Source: Alteribacillus bidgolensis (lineage in GTDB: Bacteria; Bacillota; Bacilli; Bacillales; Marinococcaceae). From it: a stretch of 64,000 nt of DNA. A model generated the notes under the pieces. It had not been told where the DNA came from, did no database searches, and saw only the letters and a program-made list of their open reading frames with translations. The translations under genes and the position numbers were made by a program. Positions 56,553-64,000 of the stretch are shown here, in pieces (position 1 is the first letter of the stretch; every line of letters starts with the position of its first letter). The stretch covers positions 496,001 to 560,000 of the forward strand of contig NZ_KZ614149.1 in assembly GCF_002886255.1 (NCBI RefSeq), given 5' to 3'.

Positions 56553-57644
56553 ATGACAGATATAGAATATATGAAGCTGGCTTTACAAATGGCCCATTCT
56601 ACAAAAGGACAGACGTCCCCTAATCCTGTAGTTGGAGCTATCGTTGTAAAAAATGGAAGAGTTGCCGGTATGGGTGCACATTTAAAAGCTGGGACAGAAC
56701 ATGCAGAAGTCCTTGCACTGAATATGGCAGGCAGTGATGCAGAAGGCGCAACCATTTATGTTACTCTTGAGCCATGCAGCCATTTTGGAAAAACACCCCC
56801 ATGTGCTGATTTAATAATAGATAAAAAAGTAAAACGTGCTGTGGTGGCAACACTAGATCCAAATCCTCAAGTATCAGGAAATGGTGTTCGAAAATTAAAA
56901 AAAGCAGGAATAGAAGTGACAGTGGGGGTGAAAAAAGAAGAAGCAGATTGGCTGAACCGGCATTTTTTTCATTATATTCGGACAGGACTCCCATACGTAA
57001 CCTTAAAATCAGCAGCTTCAATAGATGGAAAGACAGCAACACATACAGGAGAAAGCCAGTGGATTACAGGTCCTCGTGCACGTGAAGACGGACACATTTT
57101 ACGTCATGAACATGACGCTATATTAGTTGGTATCGGTACGGTATTAAAAGATAATCCGTCCCTTACAGTAAGAACTTCTACTGGCGGTATACATCCTGTA
57201 CGAATAATACTCGACCACCAATTAAGAACACCTCTTACAGCGAAATTGCTGACTGATAAGCAAGCTCCCGTTTGGATTTTTTGTTCAAAAGAAGCAGACA
57301 GCACCAAAATAAATCGCTTGGAGAAAGCGGGAGCTGAGGTAATCTCGATTTCTTCAAAAATTGAGGCGGGTGAAGTACTGCAAGTTTTGGGGAAGCGAAA
57401 GATTCAATCTGTTTACGTAGAAGGCGGCGCAGCAGTTCACGGAAGCTTTTTAGAAGCAAAAGCTTTCCAAGAAATTGTCTGTTATATTGCACCTAAATTA
57501 ATCGGAGGTGCTGATGCTCCTACCGTGATAGGAGGAACAGGATTTTCTTCAATGGCACAAGTGCCTGAACTAGATGTAGTTTCATTAGAACAGCTAGAGT
57601 CAGACATTAAAATGGTAGCTGTTCCCAAAAGAAGTAAGGAGTGA
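56553..57644 (+). CDS. ribD: Bifunctional riboflavin deaminase/reductase RibD
   Basis: The 363-aa protein has an N-terminal deaminase domain (1-145) with zinc ligands in GTEHAEVLAL and VTLEPCSHFGKTPPCADLI, and a C-terminal reductase domain (about 146-363; LKSAASIDGKTATHTGESQWITG, VEGGAAVHGSFL). It carries out steps two and three of riboflavin synthesis. First gene of the FMN-controlled operon. The ATG follows ATGGGGGCG. Confidence 0.96.
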   Translation: MTDIEYMKLALQMAHSTKGQTSPNPVVGAIVVKNGRVAGMGAHLKAGTEHAEVLALNMAGSDAEGATIYVTLEPCSHFGKTPPCADLIIDKKVKRAVVATLDPNPQVSGNGVRKLKKAGIEVTVGVKKEEADWLNRHFFHYIRTGLPYVTLKSAASIDGKTATHTGESQWITGPRAREDGHILRHEHDAILVGIGTVLKDNPSLTVRTSTGGIHPVRIILDHQLRTPLTAKLLTDKQAPVWIFCSKEADSTKINRLEKAGAEVISISSKIEAGEVLQVLGKRKIQSVYVEGGAAVHGSFLEAKAFQEIVCYIAPKLIGGADAPTVIGGTGFSSMAQVPELDVVSLEQLESDIKMVAVPKRSKE

Positions 57645-57649
57645 CTGAA

Positions 57650-58300
57650 TTGTTTACAGGGATTATAGAAGAGAAAGCCGCTGTAAAAAAAATCGAGGAA
57701 ACCGATGAGGCTATGATTTTAACAATTGAGGCTAACACTATTATGGATGGTATACGTCTTGGTGACAGTATTTCAGTTAACGGCGTTTGTTTAACGGTTA
57801 CTTCATTCCAATCAAATTATTTCACCGTGGATGTTATGCCTGAAACAATAAAAGCCACCAGTTTAAAGGTGCTCTCAGAAGGAGCTAAAGTAAATCTCGA
57901 ACGGGCAATGTCTTTTGATGGCAGATTTGGAGGACATTTTGTTACAGGGCATGTTGACACCACAGGTACTATCCGTTCCATCACTCCATACGAAAATGCT
58001 TATTATATTGATATTGAGCTTCCTAGACAGATTATGACATATGTCATGGTGAAAGGATCAGTCGCAGTGGATGGAATAAGCCTGACTGTATTTGGAGCTG
58101 ATGATGAAAACAACATTTTAACTATTTCCATTATTCCCCATACGTGGCAAGAAACGATTTTAAATGAAAAAAAGATCGGGGACCCTGTAAATATTGAAGC
58201 AGATATGCTGATGAAATATACTGAAAAACTGTTAAATACCCGTCAAAAAACAGCTGAAAACATAACGGAGGAAACATTAAAAGATAATGGTTTTATGTAA
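57650..58300 (+). CDS. ribE: Riboflavin synthase (alpha chain)
   Basis: The 216-aa protein has two internal lumazine-binding repeats, starting with the canonical MFTGIIEE and with VNGVCLTVTSF, GGHFVTGHVDTTGTI and VDGISLTVFG. It dismutates two lumazines to riboflavin. The TTG at 57650 is chosen: AAGGAG is 9 bp upstream and the family N-terminus is MFTGI. A GTG at 57641 abuts the site. Confidence 0.95.
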   Translation: MFTGIIEEKAAVKKIEETDEAMILTIEANTIMDGIRLGDSISVNGVCLTVTSFQSNYFTVDVMPETIKATSLKVLSEGAKVNLERAMSFDGRFGGHFVTGHVDTTGTIRSITPYENAYYIDIELPRQIMTYVMVKGSVAVDGISLTVFGADDENNILTISIIPHTWQETILNEKKIGDPVNIEADMLMKYTEKLLNTRQKTAENITEETLKDNGFM

Positions 58301-58330
58301 TAAACATTAGGGGAAAGAAGGGATGTAAAA

Positions 58331-59539
58331 ATGGCAGAGGACCACGTGTTTGACCCAATCGAAGAAGCAATATATGATTTGATGCAAGGTAAAGTAGTAA
58401 TTGTGTGTGATGATGAAGATCGTGAAAATGAAGGTGACTTTGTTGCTCTTGCTGAAAAAGTGACACCAGAAACAATAAATTTTATGATTACGCATGGGCG
58501 TGGACTTGTTTGTACTCCTATTTTGGAAAAAAGAGCTCAGGAATTAGAGCTTGTTCCGATGGTCGATCATAATACAGACCCCCATGGGACTGCCTTTACA
58601 GTGAGTGTAGACCACAATTCTACGACGACAGGAATTTCTGCTCATGAACGGGCAGATACGATTAAAGCATTGCTTCATCCGGAGAGTAAAAGCTATAATT
58701 TCAAACGGCCGGGTCACGTCTTCCCATTAGTAGCCAAAAATGGCGGAGTCCTTCGAAGAGCAGGCCACACAGAAGCAGCTATTGATCTAGCTAGATTAGC
58801 TGGCTCTGAACCAGCAGGCGTTATTTGTGAAATTATTAAAGATAATGGAGAAATGGCAAGAGTACCAGATTTAAAAATAATTGCTGATAAGCATGATTTA
58901 AAAATGGTAACTATAAAGGATCTCATTCAATACAGACATAAAAAGGATAAACTTGTAAAACGAGAAGCAGAAATTAAACTCCCTACTGACTTTGGCGACT
59001 TTAAAGCGATTGGATATACATCTGTTGTAGATGATAAAGAAAGTATTGCTCTTGTGAAAGGACAGCTTCGCCCGAATGAACCGACACTTGTTCGTGTGCA
59101 TTCAGAATGCTTGACTGGAGACGTATTTGGTTCCCACCGCTGTGACTGCGGACCTCAGCTTCAAGCAGCATTGCAGCAGATTGAAAAAGAGGGAACCGGC
59201 ATATTATTATATATGAGACAAGAAGGACGCGGAATTGGCCTCATTAATAAAATGAAAGCCTATCAGCTTCAAGAAGAAGGGTATGATACAGTAGAAGCTA
59301 ATGAAAAACTGGGGTTTAAACCGGACTTACGGGATTATGGTATAGGAGCTCAAGTTTTAAGAGATCTTGGCGTTTCTAAAATGAAGCTTCTTACGAATAA
59401 TCCAAGAAAAATTACCGGACTAAAAGGATATGGTCTTGAAGTTGTCGAACGAGTAGCTTTACAGCTTCCTTATAATAAGGAAAATGAAAGGTATTTACGA
59501 ACAAAGTATACTAAATTAGGCCATATGCTTCATTTTTAA
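58331..59539 (+). CDS. ribBA: Bifunctional RibBA: DHBP synthase and GTP cyclohydrolase II
   Basis: The 402-aa protein has DHBP synthase (about 1-205; VCDDEDRENEGDFVALAE, HGTAFTVSVDH, RRAGHTEAAIDLARLAG) and GTP cyclohydrolase II (about 206-402; VRVHSECLTGDVFGSHRCDCG zinc site, MRQEGRGIGL, LTNNPRKI). It supplies both precursors of lumazine. GGGATG precedes the ATG. Confidence 0.96.
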   Translation: MAEDHVFDPIEEAIYDLMQGKVVIVCDDEDRENEGDFVALAEKVTPETINFMITHGRGLVCTPILEKRAQELELVPMVDHNTDPHGTAFTVSVDHNSTTTGISAHERADTIKALLHPESKSYNFKRPGHVFPLVAKNGGVLRRAGHTEAAIDLARLAGSEPAGVICEIIKDNGEMARVPDLKIIADKHDLKMVTIKDLIQYRHKKDKLVKREAEIKLPTDFGDFKAIGYTSVVDDKESIALVKGQLRPNEPTLVRVHSECLTGDVFGSHRCDCGPQLQAALQQIEKEGTGILLYMRQEGRGIGLINKMKAYQLQEEGYDTVEANEKLGFKPDLRDYGIGAQVLRDLGVSKMKLLTNNPRKITGLKGYGLEVVERVALQLPYNKENERYLRTKYTKLGHMLHF

Positions 59540-59611
59540 GTTAATGTACAGATTTGCTTGAAAAACATTGTAGAATGATAGTACCTATTTAAAAAGTAAA
59601 GGAGTTTAACA

Positions 59612-60085
59612 ATGGCAAATATTTATGAAGGAACCCTAGTAGGAACCGGTTTAAAAATAGGCATTGCAGCCGGAAGATTTAATGAATTTATTACGAGTAA
59701 ACTTCTAAGCGGGGCTGAAGACGCGTTAAAACGCCACGGATTGGAAGAAACTGATATTGATGTAGCATGGGTACCTGGAGCGTTTGAAATTCCATATGCT
59801 GCAAAAAAAATGGCTGAAACCGGAAAATATGATGCAATTATTACGTTAGGAACAGTCATTAAAGGTTCGACACCACACTTTGATTATGTTTGCGGGGAAG
59901 TAGCAAAAGGAGTAGGAAACTTATCGTTAGAAAAAGGATTACCAGTCATTTTTGGTGTATTAACGACGAATACCATTGAACAAGCTATAGAAAGAGCGGG
60001 TACGAAAGCAGGGAATAAAGGTGCTGAAGCGGCTTTAGCAGCAATTGAAATGGCGAATCTTGATAAAAACATAAAAAAAGAGTAA
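59612..60085 (+). CDS. ribH: 6,7-dimethyl-8-ribityllumazine synthase
   Basis: The 157-aa protein contains GIAAGRFNEFITSKLL, WVPGAFEIPYAAKK, LGTVIKGSTPHFDYVC and FGVLTTNTIEQAIERAG, all active-site segments. It assembles into the icosahedral capsid that holds riboflavin synthase. AAAGGAG precedes the ATG. In B. subtilis ribT follows at once; here a gap of about 440 bp intervenes. Confidence 0.96.
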   Translation: MANIYEGTLVGTGLKIGIAAGRFNEFITSKLLSGAEDALKRHGLEETDIDVAWVPGAFEIPYAAKKMAETGKYDAIITLGTVIKGSTPHFDYVCGEVAKGVGNLSLEKGLPVIFGVLTTNTIEQAIERAGTKAGNKGAEAALAAIEMANLDKNIKKE

Positions 60086-60104
60086 ACTAATAATGACACA
60101 TTAA

Positions 60105-60170
60105 AAACTCGACTTGCCGCCTTGTAAAAGAAAATGCCACGTCCTGTGGAACGGCGGCATTCGTGTGTGT
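60105..60170 (-). repeat. Fragment of the long-form bipartite repeat (inverted)
   Basis: On the minus strand it reads AATGCCGCCGTTCCACAGGA, CGTGGCATTTTC and AAGGCGGCAAGTCGAGTTTTT, matching the GC-rich insert and tail of copy 3. AATGCC/GGCATT forms an extra stem. Confidence 0.55.
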
Positions 60171-60523
60171 TCTGTACTTAGAACGTTGTAGTTTTACTTC
60201 TGCTGTTTACCAATAATATTTATAACTATTGAACAGTGAAATAAAAGAACATGACGGTTTAATCTGTCATGTTTCTTCTATGTCATGCGGGAAAGTATAA
60301 GCTTTTTACACTTTATGAAAATAAATATTATAAAAATGGGCGAAATTTACAAAGAAATTTGTATAAAATATTGATATGGTTGGCGATGATAAAAAAGTAC
60401 AAAGAAATATGTTATTGCTCCGCCACCTCTTTTCATAAGTATAATTTGAAGTATAATGAGAGAAAAGCAATTAGAAATTTTTGTTTGGCAATAAACTTCT
60501 CTCAAGAATAAGGGATGATCAGT
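60171..60523 (+). other. AT-rich ribH-ribT gap with a terminator at 60247-60278
   Basis: AACATGAC and GTCATGTT form a stem followed by TCTTCT, a likely terminator for ribH. The rest is AT-rich without a convincing gene. ribT therefore may have its own promoter, which I could not identify with confidence. Confidence 0.5.
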
Positions 60524-60907
60524 ATGTTTATTAAATTCAAATCAGCCTATAAAAAAATTGCCATGGGATTGCTCTCTTATATGCCTGAAGAAAAGGACGT
60601 TAAGAAATTACAGGAAACAATAAGAAATTATGAAGAAAACGAACAATGGCAGTTATATTTGTGGAAAGAAGCTGATGATATTATCGGTGTACTTGGTCTT
60701 TATTTTTATGAAGACAATACAGCGAGATTACAACACCTATGTGTTAATCCATCTTATCGAGACGAAGGAATTGGCAGAAAAATGGTGTTAACAATGAAAG
60801 AAAGATTAGATGGAGATCTTATTGGCTGTGACGAAACCGTAGAGTTTCTAGGAGCATGTATAGAAGATAATGAAAAAAATAAACAAACAGGTGAAGTGAG
60901 CGGGTAA
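60524..60907 (+). CDS. ribT: GNAT-family protein RibT
   Basis: The 127-aa protein starts MFIKFKSAYKKIAMGLLSYM, close to B. subtilis RibT, followed by the GNAT acetyl-CoA fold with LQHLCVNPSYRDEGIGRKMV. RibT is the last member of the Bacillus rib operon; its substrate is unknown. The ATG at 60524 is about 9 bp after AAGGGATGA; the ATG at 60515 overlaps it. Confidence 0.88.
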   Translation: MFIKFKSAYKKIAMGLLSYMPEEKDVKKLQETIRNYEENEQWQLYLWKEADDIIGVLGLYFYEDNTARLQHLCVNPSYRDEGIGRKMVLTMKERLDGDLIGCDETVEFLGACIEDNEKNKQTGEVSG

Positions 60908-60928
60908 GAGCAGGCTTGTCATAACAGA

Positions 60929-60970
60929 AAAGCTGTTCCGGTATTTAACTCCGGGACAGCTTTTTTTGCT
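60929..60970. terminator. Bidirectional terminator between ribT and ypuF
   Basis: AAAAGCTGT and ACAGCTTTTTTT with CCGG pairing inside; A-run and T-run flank it on opposite strands, serving the convergent ribT and ypuF genes. Confidence 0.82.
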
Positions 60971-61478
60971 CTCTTAATAATTTTTGGTGAAGCCGTTCCT
61001 TTGTCACACTTGTCCGGTCTCGTAAAATGTGACGGTGGACAATATACGGATCATCGAGGTCGCTGTCAGCTAACCATGTTACTTGATTCGCTTCACATTC
61101 CTGTCTGCATTGTTCAATTAATGCTGTATCCGTAATAGGAAGGTTCATATCAGTATAAACCTTATGGAGTAAAAGATCAGAAATTCTTTCATCAATTAAT
61201 TGAATAAATTGACTTGTATCAAGACCTAACTGTTGAAGAGAAGTTTTATTTTCTTGTATAATGCTGCGGGCATTTTGAAATGTTTTTCGGGCTCCTCGCC
61301 AATTTTCTCTTCTATGGTGATAAAGGCCGACTGCCACTTGAATTAAACCTACCCAGTATTTGTCGCGATTTCGAGTCTCTTTTTCTTTCCAATGTTCTTC
61401 AAGAATTTCGTGACATTCAAAAAAATCTCTATAACCATGAAATTGTACTAAATATTGAATGTATGCTTCAGGATACAT
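60945..61478 (-). CDS. ypuF: DUF309 family protein YpuF
   Basis: The 177-aa helical protein has the DUF309 signature FFECHEILEEHWKEK and GLIQVAVGLYHHRRENWRGARK. No enzymatic role is established. The ATG at 61478 follows GAAGGTACGG; an in-frame ATG at 61520 is less supported. In B. subtilis ypuF lies just upstream of scpA in the same direction, but here it is inverted and convergent with ribT. Confidence 0.85.
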   Translation of the reverse strand: MYPEAYIQYLVQFHGYRDFFECHEILEEHWKEKETRNRDKYWVGLIQVAVGLYHHRRENWRGARKTFQNARSIIQENKTSLQQLGLDTSQFIQLIDERISDLLLHKVYTDMNLPITDTALIEQCRQECEANQVTWLADSDLDDPYIVHRHILRDRTSVTKERLHQKLLREQKKLSRS

Positions 61479-61657
61479 GGTCCGTACCTTCTTTCCATAC
61501 CGGTTTACTGTGCATAACATTTCCTAGTGTAACATACTGGACAACGTGATATCTAATATTAATAAAAAATAGTTAACATAATTTCAACAGTGTATATGGT
61601 ATAATTTTTTCTAGAATCAATACATAACGATTATCGTTTAAACTGCGGGGGTTATAA

Positions 61658-62416
61658 ATGAAGCGTTACAATGTTAAAATCGACAGCTTCGAGGGACCAC
61701 TAGACCTTTTATTGCATTTAATTCATCAAGCAGAAGTTGATATTTATAATATACCGGCGGCTGTAATTACGGAACAATATTGTCAATATGTACAGACTAT
61801 GCAGGAACTTGAACTTGATGTTGCTAGTGAATATTTAGTTATGGCAGCAACATTGTTAGAAATTAAAAGCAAAATGCTTCTGCCACAAGACACAGAATAT
61901 AAAGAAGAAGACCTAGTTGACATAGAAGAAGATCCGAGAGAAGAACTATTAAGCAGGTTAGTGAAGTATAAGAAATATAAAGAAGCTGCTCATCACTTAA
62001 AAGAAAAAGAAAAAACAGCAAGCTCTTATTATGCTAAAGCTCCTACAGTACATCATCAAGAAAACGATGATTCTTCGGAAAGTGAGAGTACATTACCGGA
62101 AGATTTAACTTTATTTGATATGCTTAAAGCTTATCAAAAACTGAAAAAAAGAATTCGAGTATCTTCTTCTCAAATGACTACTGTTAAAGCGGAAGAAATT
62201 TCAATTGAAGAAAAAATGGATGATATTGTACATATTTTGGAAAAAAAACAGGGAGAAATAAAATTTTATGATTTGTTTTTGACTCGTGAAAAGCCTCATA
62301 TTGTTGTTACTTTTTTAGCTGTATTAGAGCTGATGAAACATAAGAAGGTAACATGTATACAAGCAGCTAATTTTGAAGATATCAAGGTGGAATATATAGA
62401 GGAGGCGGCTTATTAA
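61658..62416 (+). CDS. scpA: Segregation and condensation protein ScpA (kleisin)
   Basis: The 252-aa protein has the N-terminal kleisin domain (VKIDSFEGPLDLLLHLI, YLVMAATLLEIKSKMLLP), a central charged linker and a C-terminal winged helix (IVVTFLAVLELMKHKKVTCIQ). It bridges Smc and ScpB in the condensin complex. GCGGGGG precedes the ATG. Its TAA shares a base with the scpB ATG. Confidence 0.95.
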   Translation: MKRYNVKIDSFEGPLDLLLHLIHQAEVDIYNIPAAVITEQYCQYVQTMQELELDVASEYLVMAATLLEIKSKMLLPQDTEYKEEDLVDIEEDPREELLSRLVKYKKYKEAAHHLKEKEKTASSYYAKAPTVHHQENDDSSESESTLPEDLTLFDMLKAYQKLKKRIRVSSSQMTTVKAEEISIEEKMDDIVHILEKKQGEIKFYDLFLTREKPHIVVTFLAVLELMKHKKVTCIQAANFEDIKVEYIEEAAY

Positions 62417-62982
62417 TGGAAGAATTAGAAATGCAAGCCGTAATAGAAGGCCTTTTATATGTTTGTGGAGATGAAGGTTTAAAACTAGAAGAAGCAGCAA
62501 GGACATTAGCTATCTCAGAACAAGAAGCAGAGAAACAATTATCTGTTTGTAAAGAAAGAATTAAGAAAAATATGCTAGGATTAGAGGTCAAAATAAATGG
62601 GAATAAGTATCAGCTTGTAACAAATGAAAAAACAGCTCCATTTATTGAAGCTTTAGCATCTGTTCCAGAAAGAGGGAAATTGTCCCAAGCCTCCTTGGAA
62701 ACACTTGCAATTATAGCGTACAATCAACCCATAACAAGAACAGAAATTGATGATATACGTGGTGTGAAATCGGAAAAAGCCATTCAAACATTAATAAATA
62801 AAGTATTAATAACTGATTCTGGAAGAGCGCAAAGCCTCGGCCGCCCAAAACTTTATAAAACAACGGGTCGATTTCTAGAGTATTTTGATCTTTCCTCATT
62901 AGATGAGCTGCCGACATTAGACGATGTAGAAGAGCATGATGTAACCGAGGAAGCTGACCTGTTTTTTGATTCTTTAAAATAG
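62416..62982 (+). CDS. scpB: Segregation and condensation protein ScpB
   Basis: The 188-aa protein has tandem winged-helix domains with IEGLLYVCGDEGLKLEE, LSQASLETLAIIAYNQPITRTEIDDIRGVKS and LGRPKLYKTTGRFLEYF. It dimerises and binds ScpA. AGAGGAGGCGGC precedes the ATG, which overlaps the scpA stop by 1 bp. Confidence 0.95.
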   Translation: MEELEMQAVIEGLLYVCGDEGLKLEEAARTLAISEQEAEKQLSVCKERIKKNMLGLEVKINGNKYQLVTNEKTAPFIEALASVPERGKLSQASLETLAIIAYNQPITRTEIDDIRGVKSEKAIQTLINKVLITDSGRAQSLGRPKLYKTTGRFLEYFDLSSLDELPTLDDVEEHDVTEEADLFFDSLK

Positions 62983-62994
62983 CTTTTTTCGTCA

Positions 62995-63043
62995 ATGAAA
63001 TCGCCTTAGCTGATTATAAAAATAAACAGAAGGCGATTTTTTG
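62995..63043 (+). terminator. Terminator of scpAB
   Basis: GAAATCGCCTT and AAGGCGATTTTT stem with a long loop (about 25 nt), followed by TTGTGG. Confidence 0.72.
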
Positions 63044-63126
63044 TGGGCTTGCGAACCATGAATTTTAGTAGTATGAATTTGAATCGTTCAGATATGACTT
63101 GTATTATCATAACGAACGGATTTCCA

Positions 63127-63819
63127 TTACGAATCATATGTTTGAATGAATAAAGGAAATGATCCATTCCATTCGGCGTAGAGTATTCGATTTATGTCAG
63201 GAATATTTCTTGCGTAAATATGCTGAAGGATTTGTTCTTTGGACACGCTTGTTTCTATAATATTATCCTCTATCCATTCCCCGTCTAAAATCAACGCTAA
63301 TGGTAATTCAGGCTGTGGAGGGGGGTCGGTCATCCACTGCCCGTTTGTAGGGGTGGAAGCCTCGGACGTTTTAAGTACACTAACTGTGCCATTTGCTTCT
63401 AATATAGCGTAGTGAACGTCTTGCAGACTGAATACTTCCCTATCTCTCAATAAATGCTGAAGTTGATTTAAATCGAGTTTATTTTTTTTCAATGCCTCAT
63501 AATCAAGTTTTCCTTCCCTAATAACTATAGAAGGTTTACCTTCAAGCAGACTCCTCGTCTTTTTTTGTTTTTGTGTAATTGTTTCAATGGTACCAATAAG
63601 CAATGTCCATAACACTATGGCATAGAGGACGTAATGGAGACCAATTTCTTGATCATATATGGCATTACCGACTAACTCACCAAGGACAAGGGCAGAAATG
63701 AAATCAAAAGGCCTTAACTGGTTAATCTGCGTTTTCCCAAGTATTTTCGTGATTAAAAGCAAAGCAAAAAAACCAATGATTAATTCAAAAGTTAAATGTA
63801 AAAAATTAGTAGATTGCAT
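63127..63819 (-). CDS. DUF421 (YetF/YrbG-like) membrane protein
   Basis: The 230-aa protein has three N-terminal membrane helices (about 8-26, 38-56, 60-80) with LGKTQINQLRPFDFISALVLGELVGNAIYD and a cytoplasmic domain starting LLEGKPSIVIREGKLDYEALKK. This is the YetF/DUF421 layout. Some relatives affect spore germination, but function here is unknown. CAGGAGGACAG precedes the ATG. In B. subtilis ypuI follows scpB; it is not seen here. Confidence 0.88.
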   Translation of the reverse strand: MQSTNFLHLTFELIIGFFALLLITKILGKTQINQLRPFDFISALVLGELVGNAIYDQEIGLHYVLYAIVLWTLLIGTIETITQKQKKTRSLLEGKPSIVIREGKLDYEALKKNKLDLNQLQHLLRDREVFSLQDVHYAILEANGTVSVLKTSEASTPTNGQWMTDPPPQPELPLALILDGEWIEDNIIETSVSKEQILQHIYARNIPDINRILYAEWNGSFPLFIQTYDS

Positions 63820-63903
63820 AGCTGTCCTCCTGTTGTCAGTTATGCTTTTTTTAGTATGGACTTTTCCATAAATATTACCCTTCTAATAATAGTGATAATA
63901 AAA

Positions 63904-63940
63904 TATCCCGCCTTGCATCAAAGGAAAAAGGCGAGATGAC
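63904..63940 (-). terminator. Minus-strand terminator of a gene entering from the right edge
   Basis: ATCTCGCCTT and AAGGCGGGAT stem on the minus strand followed by ATTTTATT; it overlaps the stop codon of the partial gene. Confidence 0.6.
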
Positions 63941-64000
63941 GATCAAGTTTATTTAATAGCTGCATCGAGGCTGCAGCGATCTGTTCTTTTTCATTAAAGT
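63918..64000 (-). CDS. C-terminal end of an unidentified protein (partial)
   Basis: The minus strand is open from the window edge to a TGA at 63918-63920, encoding FNEKEQIAAASMQLLNKLDR and then HLAFFL. The amphipathic helical composition and the terminator immediately after support a real gene, but 26 codons are too few to name it. Confidence 0.45.
   Translation of the reverse strand, partial: FNEKEQIAAASMQLLNKLDRHLAFFL

Noticed and set aside
60269..60511. 80-codon frame in the ribH-ribT gap
   Set aside because: Rich in Lys/Asn/Tyr from AT-rich DNA, begins inside the terminator hairpin, no ribosome binding site.

Overview
The window is a low-GC, mostly plus-strand chromosomal segment of an endospore-forming Bacillaceae bacterium. 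It carries Spo0A, the SpoIIA operon with SigF, DacF, SpoIIM, SpoVA proteins, a YjcZ-type small spore protein, an RFN-controlled riboflavin operon and a gene order close to the Bacillus subtilis spo0A-bkd-yqj and nudF-spoIIM-fur-xerD-deoB-pupG-dacF-spoIIA-spoVA-lysA-ppiB-rib-scpAB regions. Nothing visible fixes the genus.

Layout. 1-4.4 kb: spo0A with a sigma-H type promoter and 0A boxes, an unannotated 59-aa gene, then a three-gene block (SteA-like, family 2 glycosyltransferase, MraY/WecA-like membrane protein) and yqzF. 4.6-13.3 kb: branched-chain keto acid catabolism (bkdR, bcd, lpdV, bkdAA, bkdAB, bkdB) with a -24/-12 sigma-54 promoter ahead of bcd; ptb and buk are missing. 13.4-21.3 kb: Zur-controlled znuA, bacilliredoxin, a 123-aa unknown, tRNA-Arg(CCG), yqjA-like, an L,D-transpeptidase, a Prli42-type miniprotein, mce, yqjE-like peptidase, an Hpr-like MarR regulator and dinB. 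21.4-26.4 kb: an isolated sigma-D flagellar cluster (large FliK/YlqG-like helical protein with a disrupted 3' end, fliS, flagellin, yaaR). 26.8-38.1 kb: small unknowns, a phosphatase/fructosamine-kinase pair, asparagine synthetase, a 33-aa YjcZ protein, PAP2 phosphatase, PTS IIA plus a PRD antiterminator, cimA-trpB and uppP. 38.3-56 kb: thioredoxin-like StoA/ResA, DUF3866, nudF, spoIIM, fur, yqzK, xerD, deoB, two tandem purine nucleoside phosphorylases, pdp, dacF, spoIIAA-AB-sigF, spoVAA-AB-AF, lysA, ppiB and a 45-aa zinc-ribbon protein. 56-64 kb: FMN riboswitch and ribD-ribE-ribBA-ribH, then ribT, ypuF, scpAB, a DUF421 membrane protein and the end of an unidentified gene.

Functional themes are entry into sporulation (Spo0A acting with sigma-H on spoIIA, then sigma-F and sigma-G promoters on dacF and spoVA), branched-chain amino acid breakdown, nucleoside salvage, metal homeostasis (Fur, PerR and Zur sites), flagellin export and flavin synthesis.

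The most striking unexplained structure is a bipartite palindromic repeat of about 95 bp. About ten recognisable copies and several fragments lie in the gaps between genes, nearly always just after a stop codon or terminator. A separate element of about 235 bp with 15-bp terminal inverted repeats sits between fur and yqzK.
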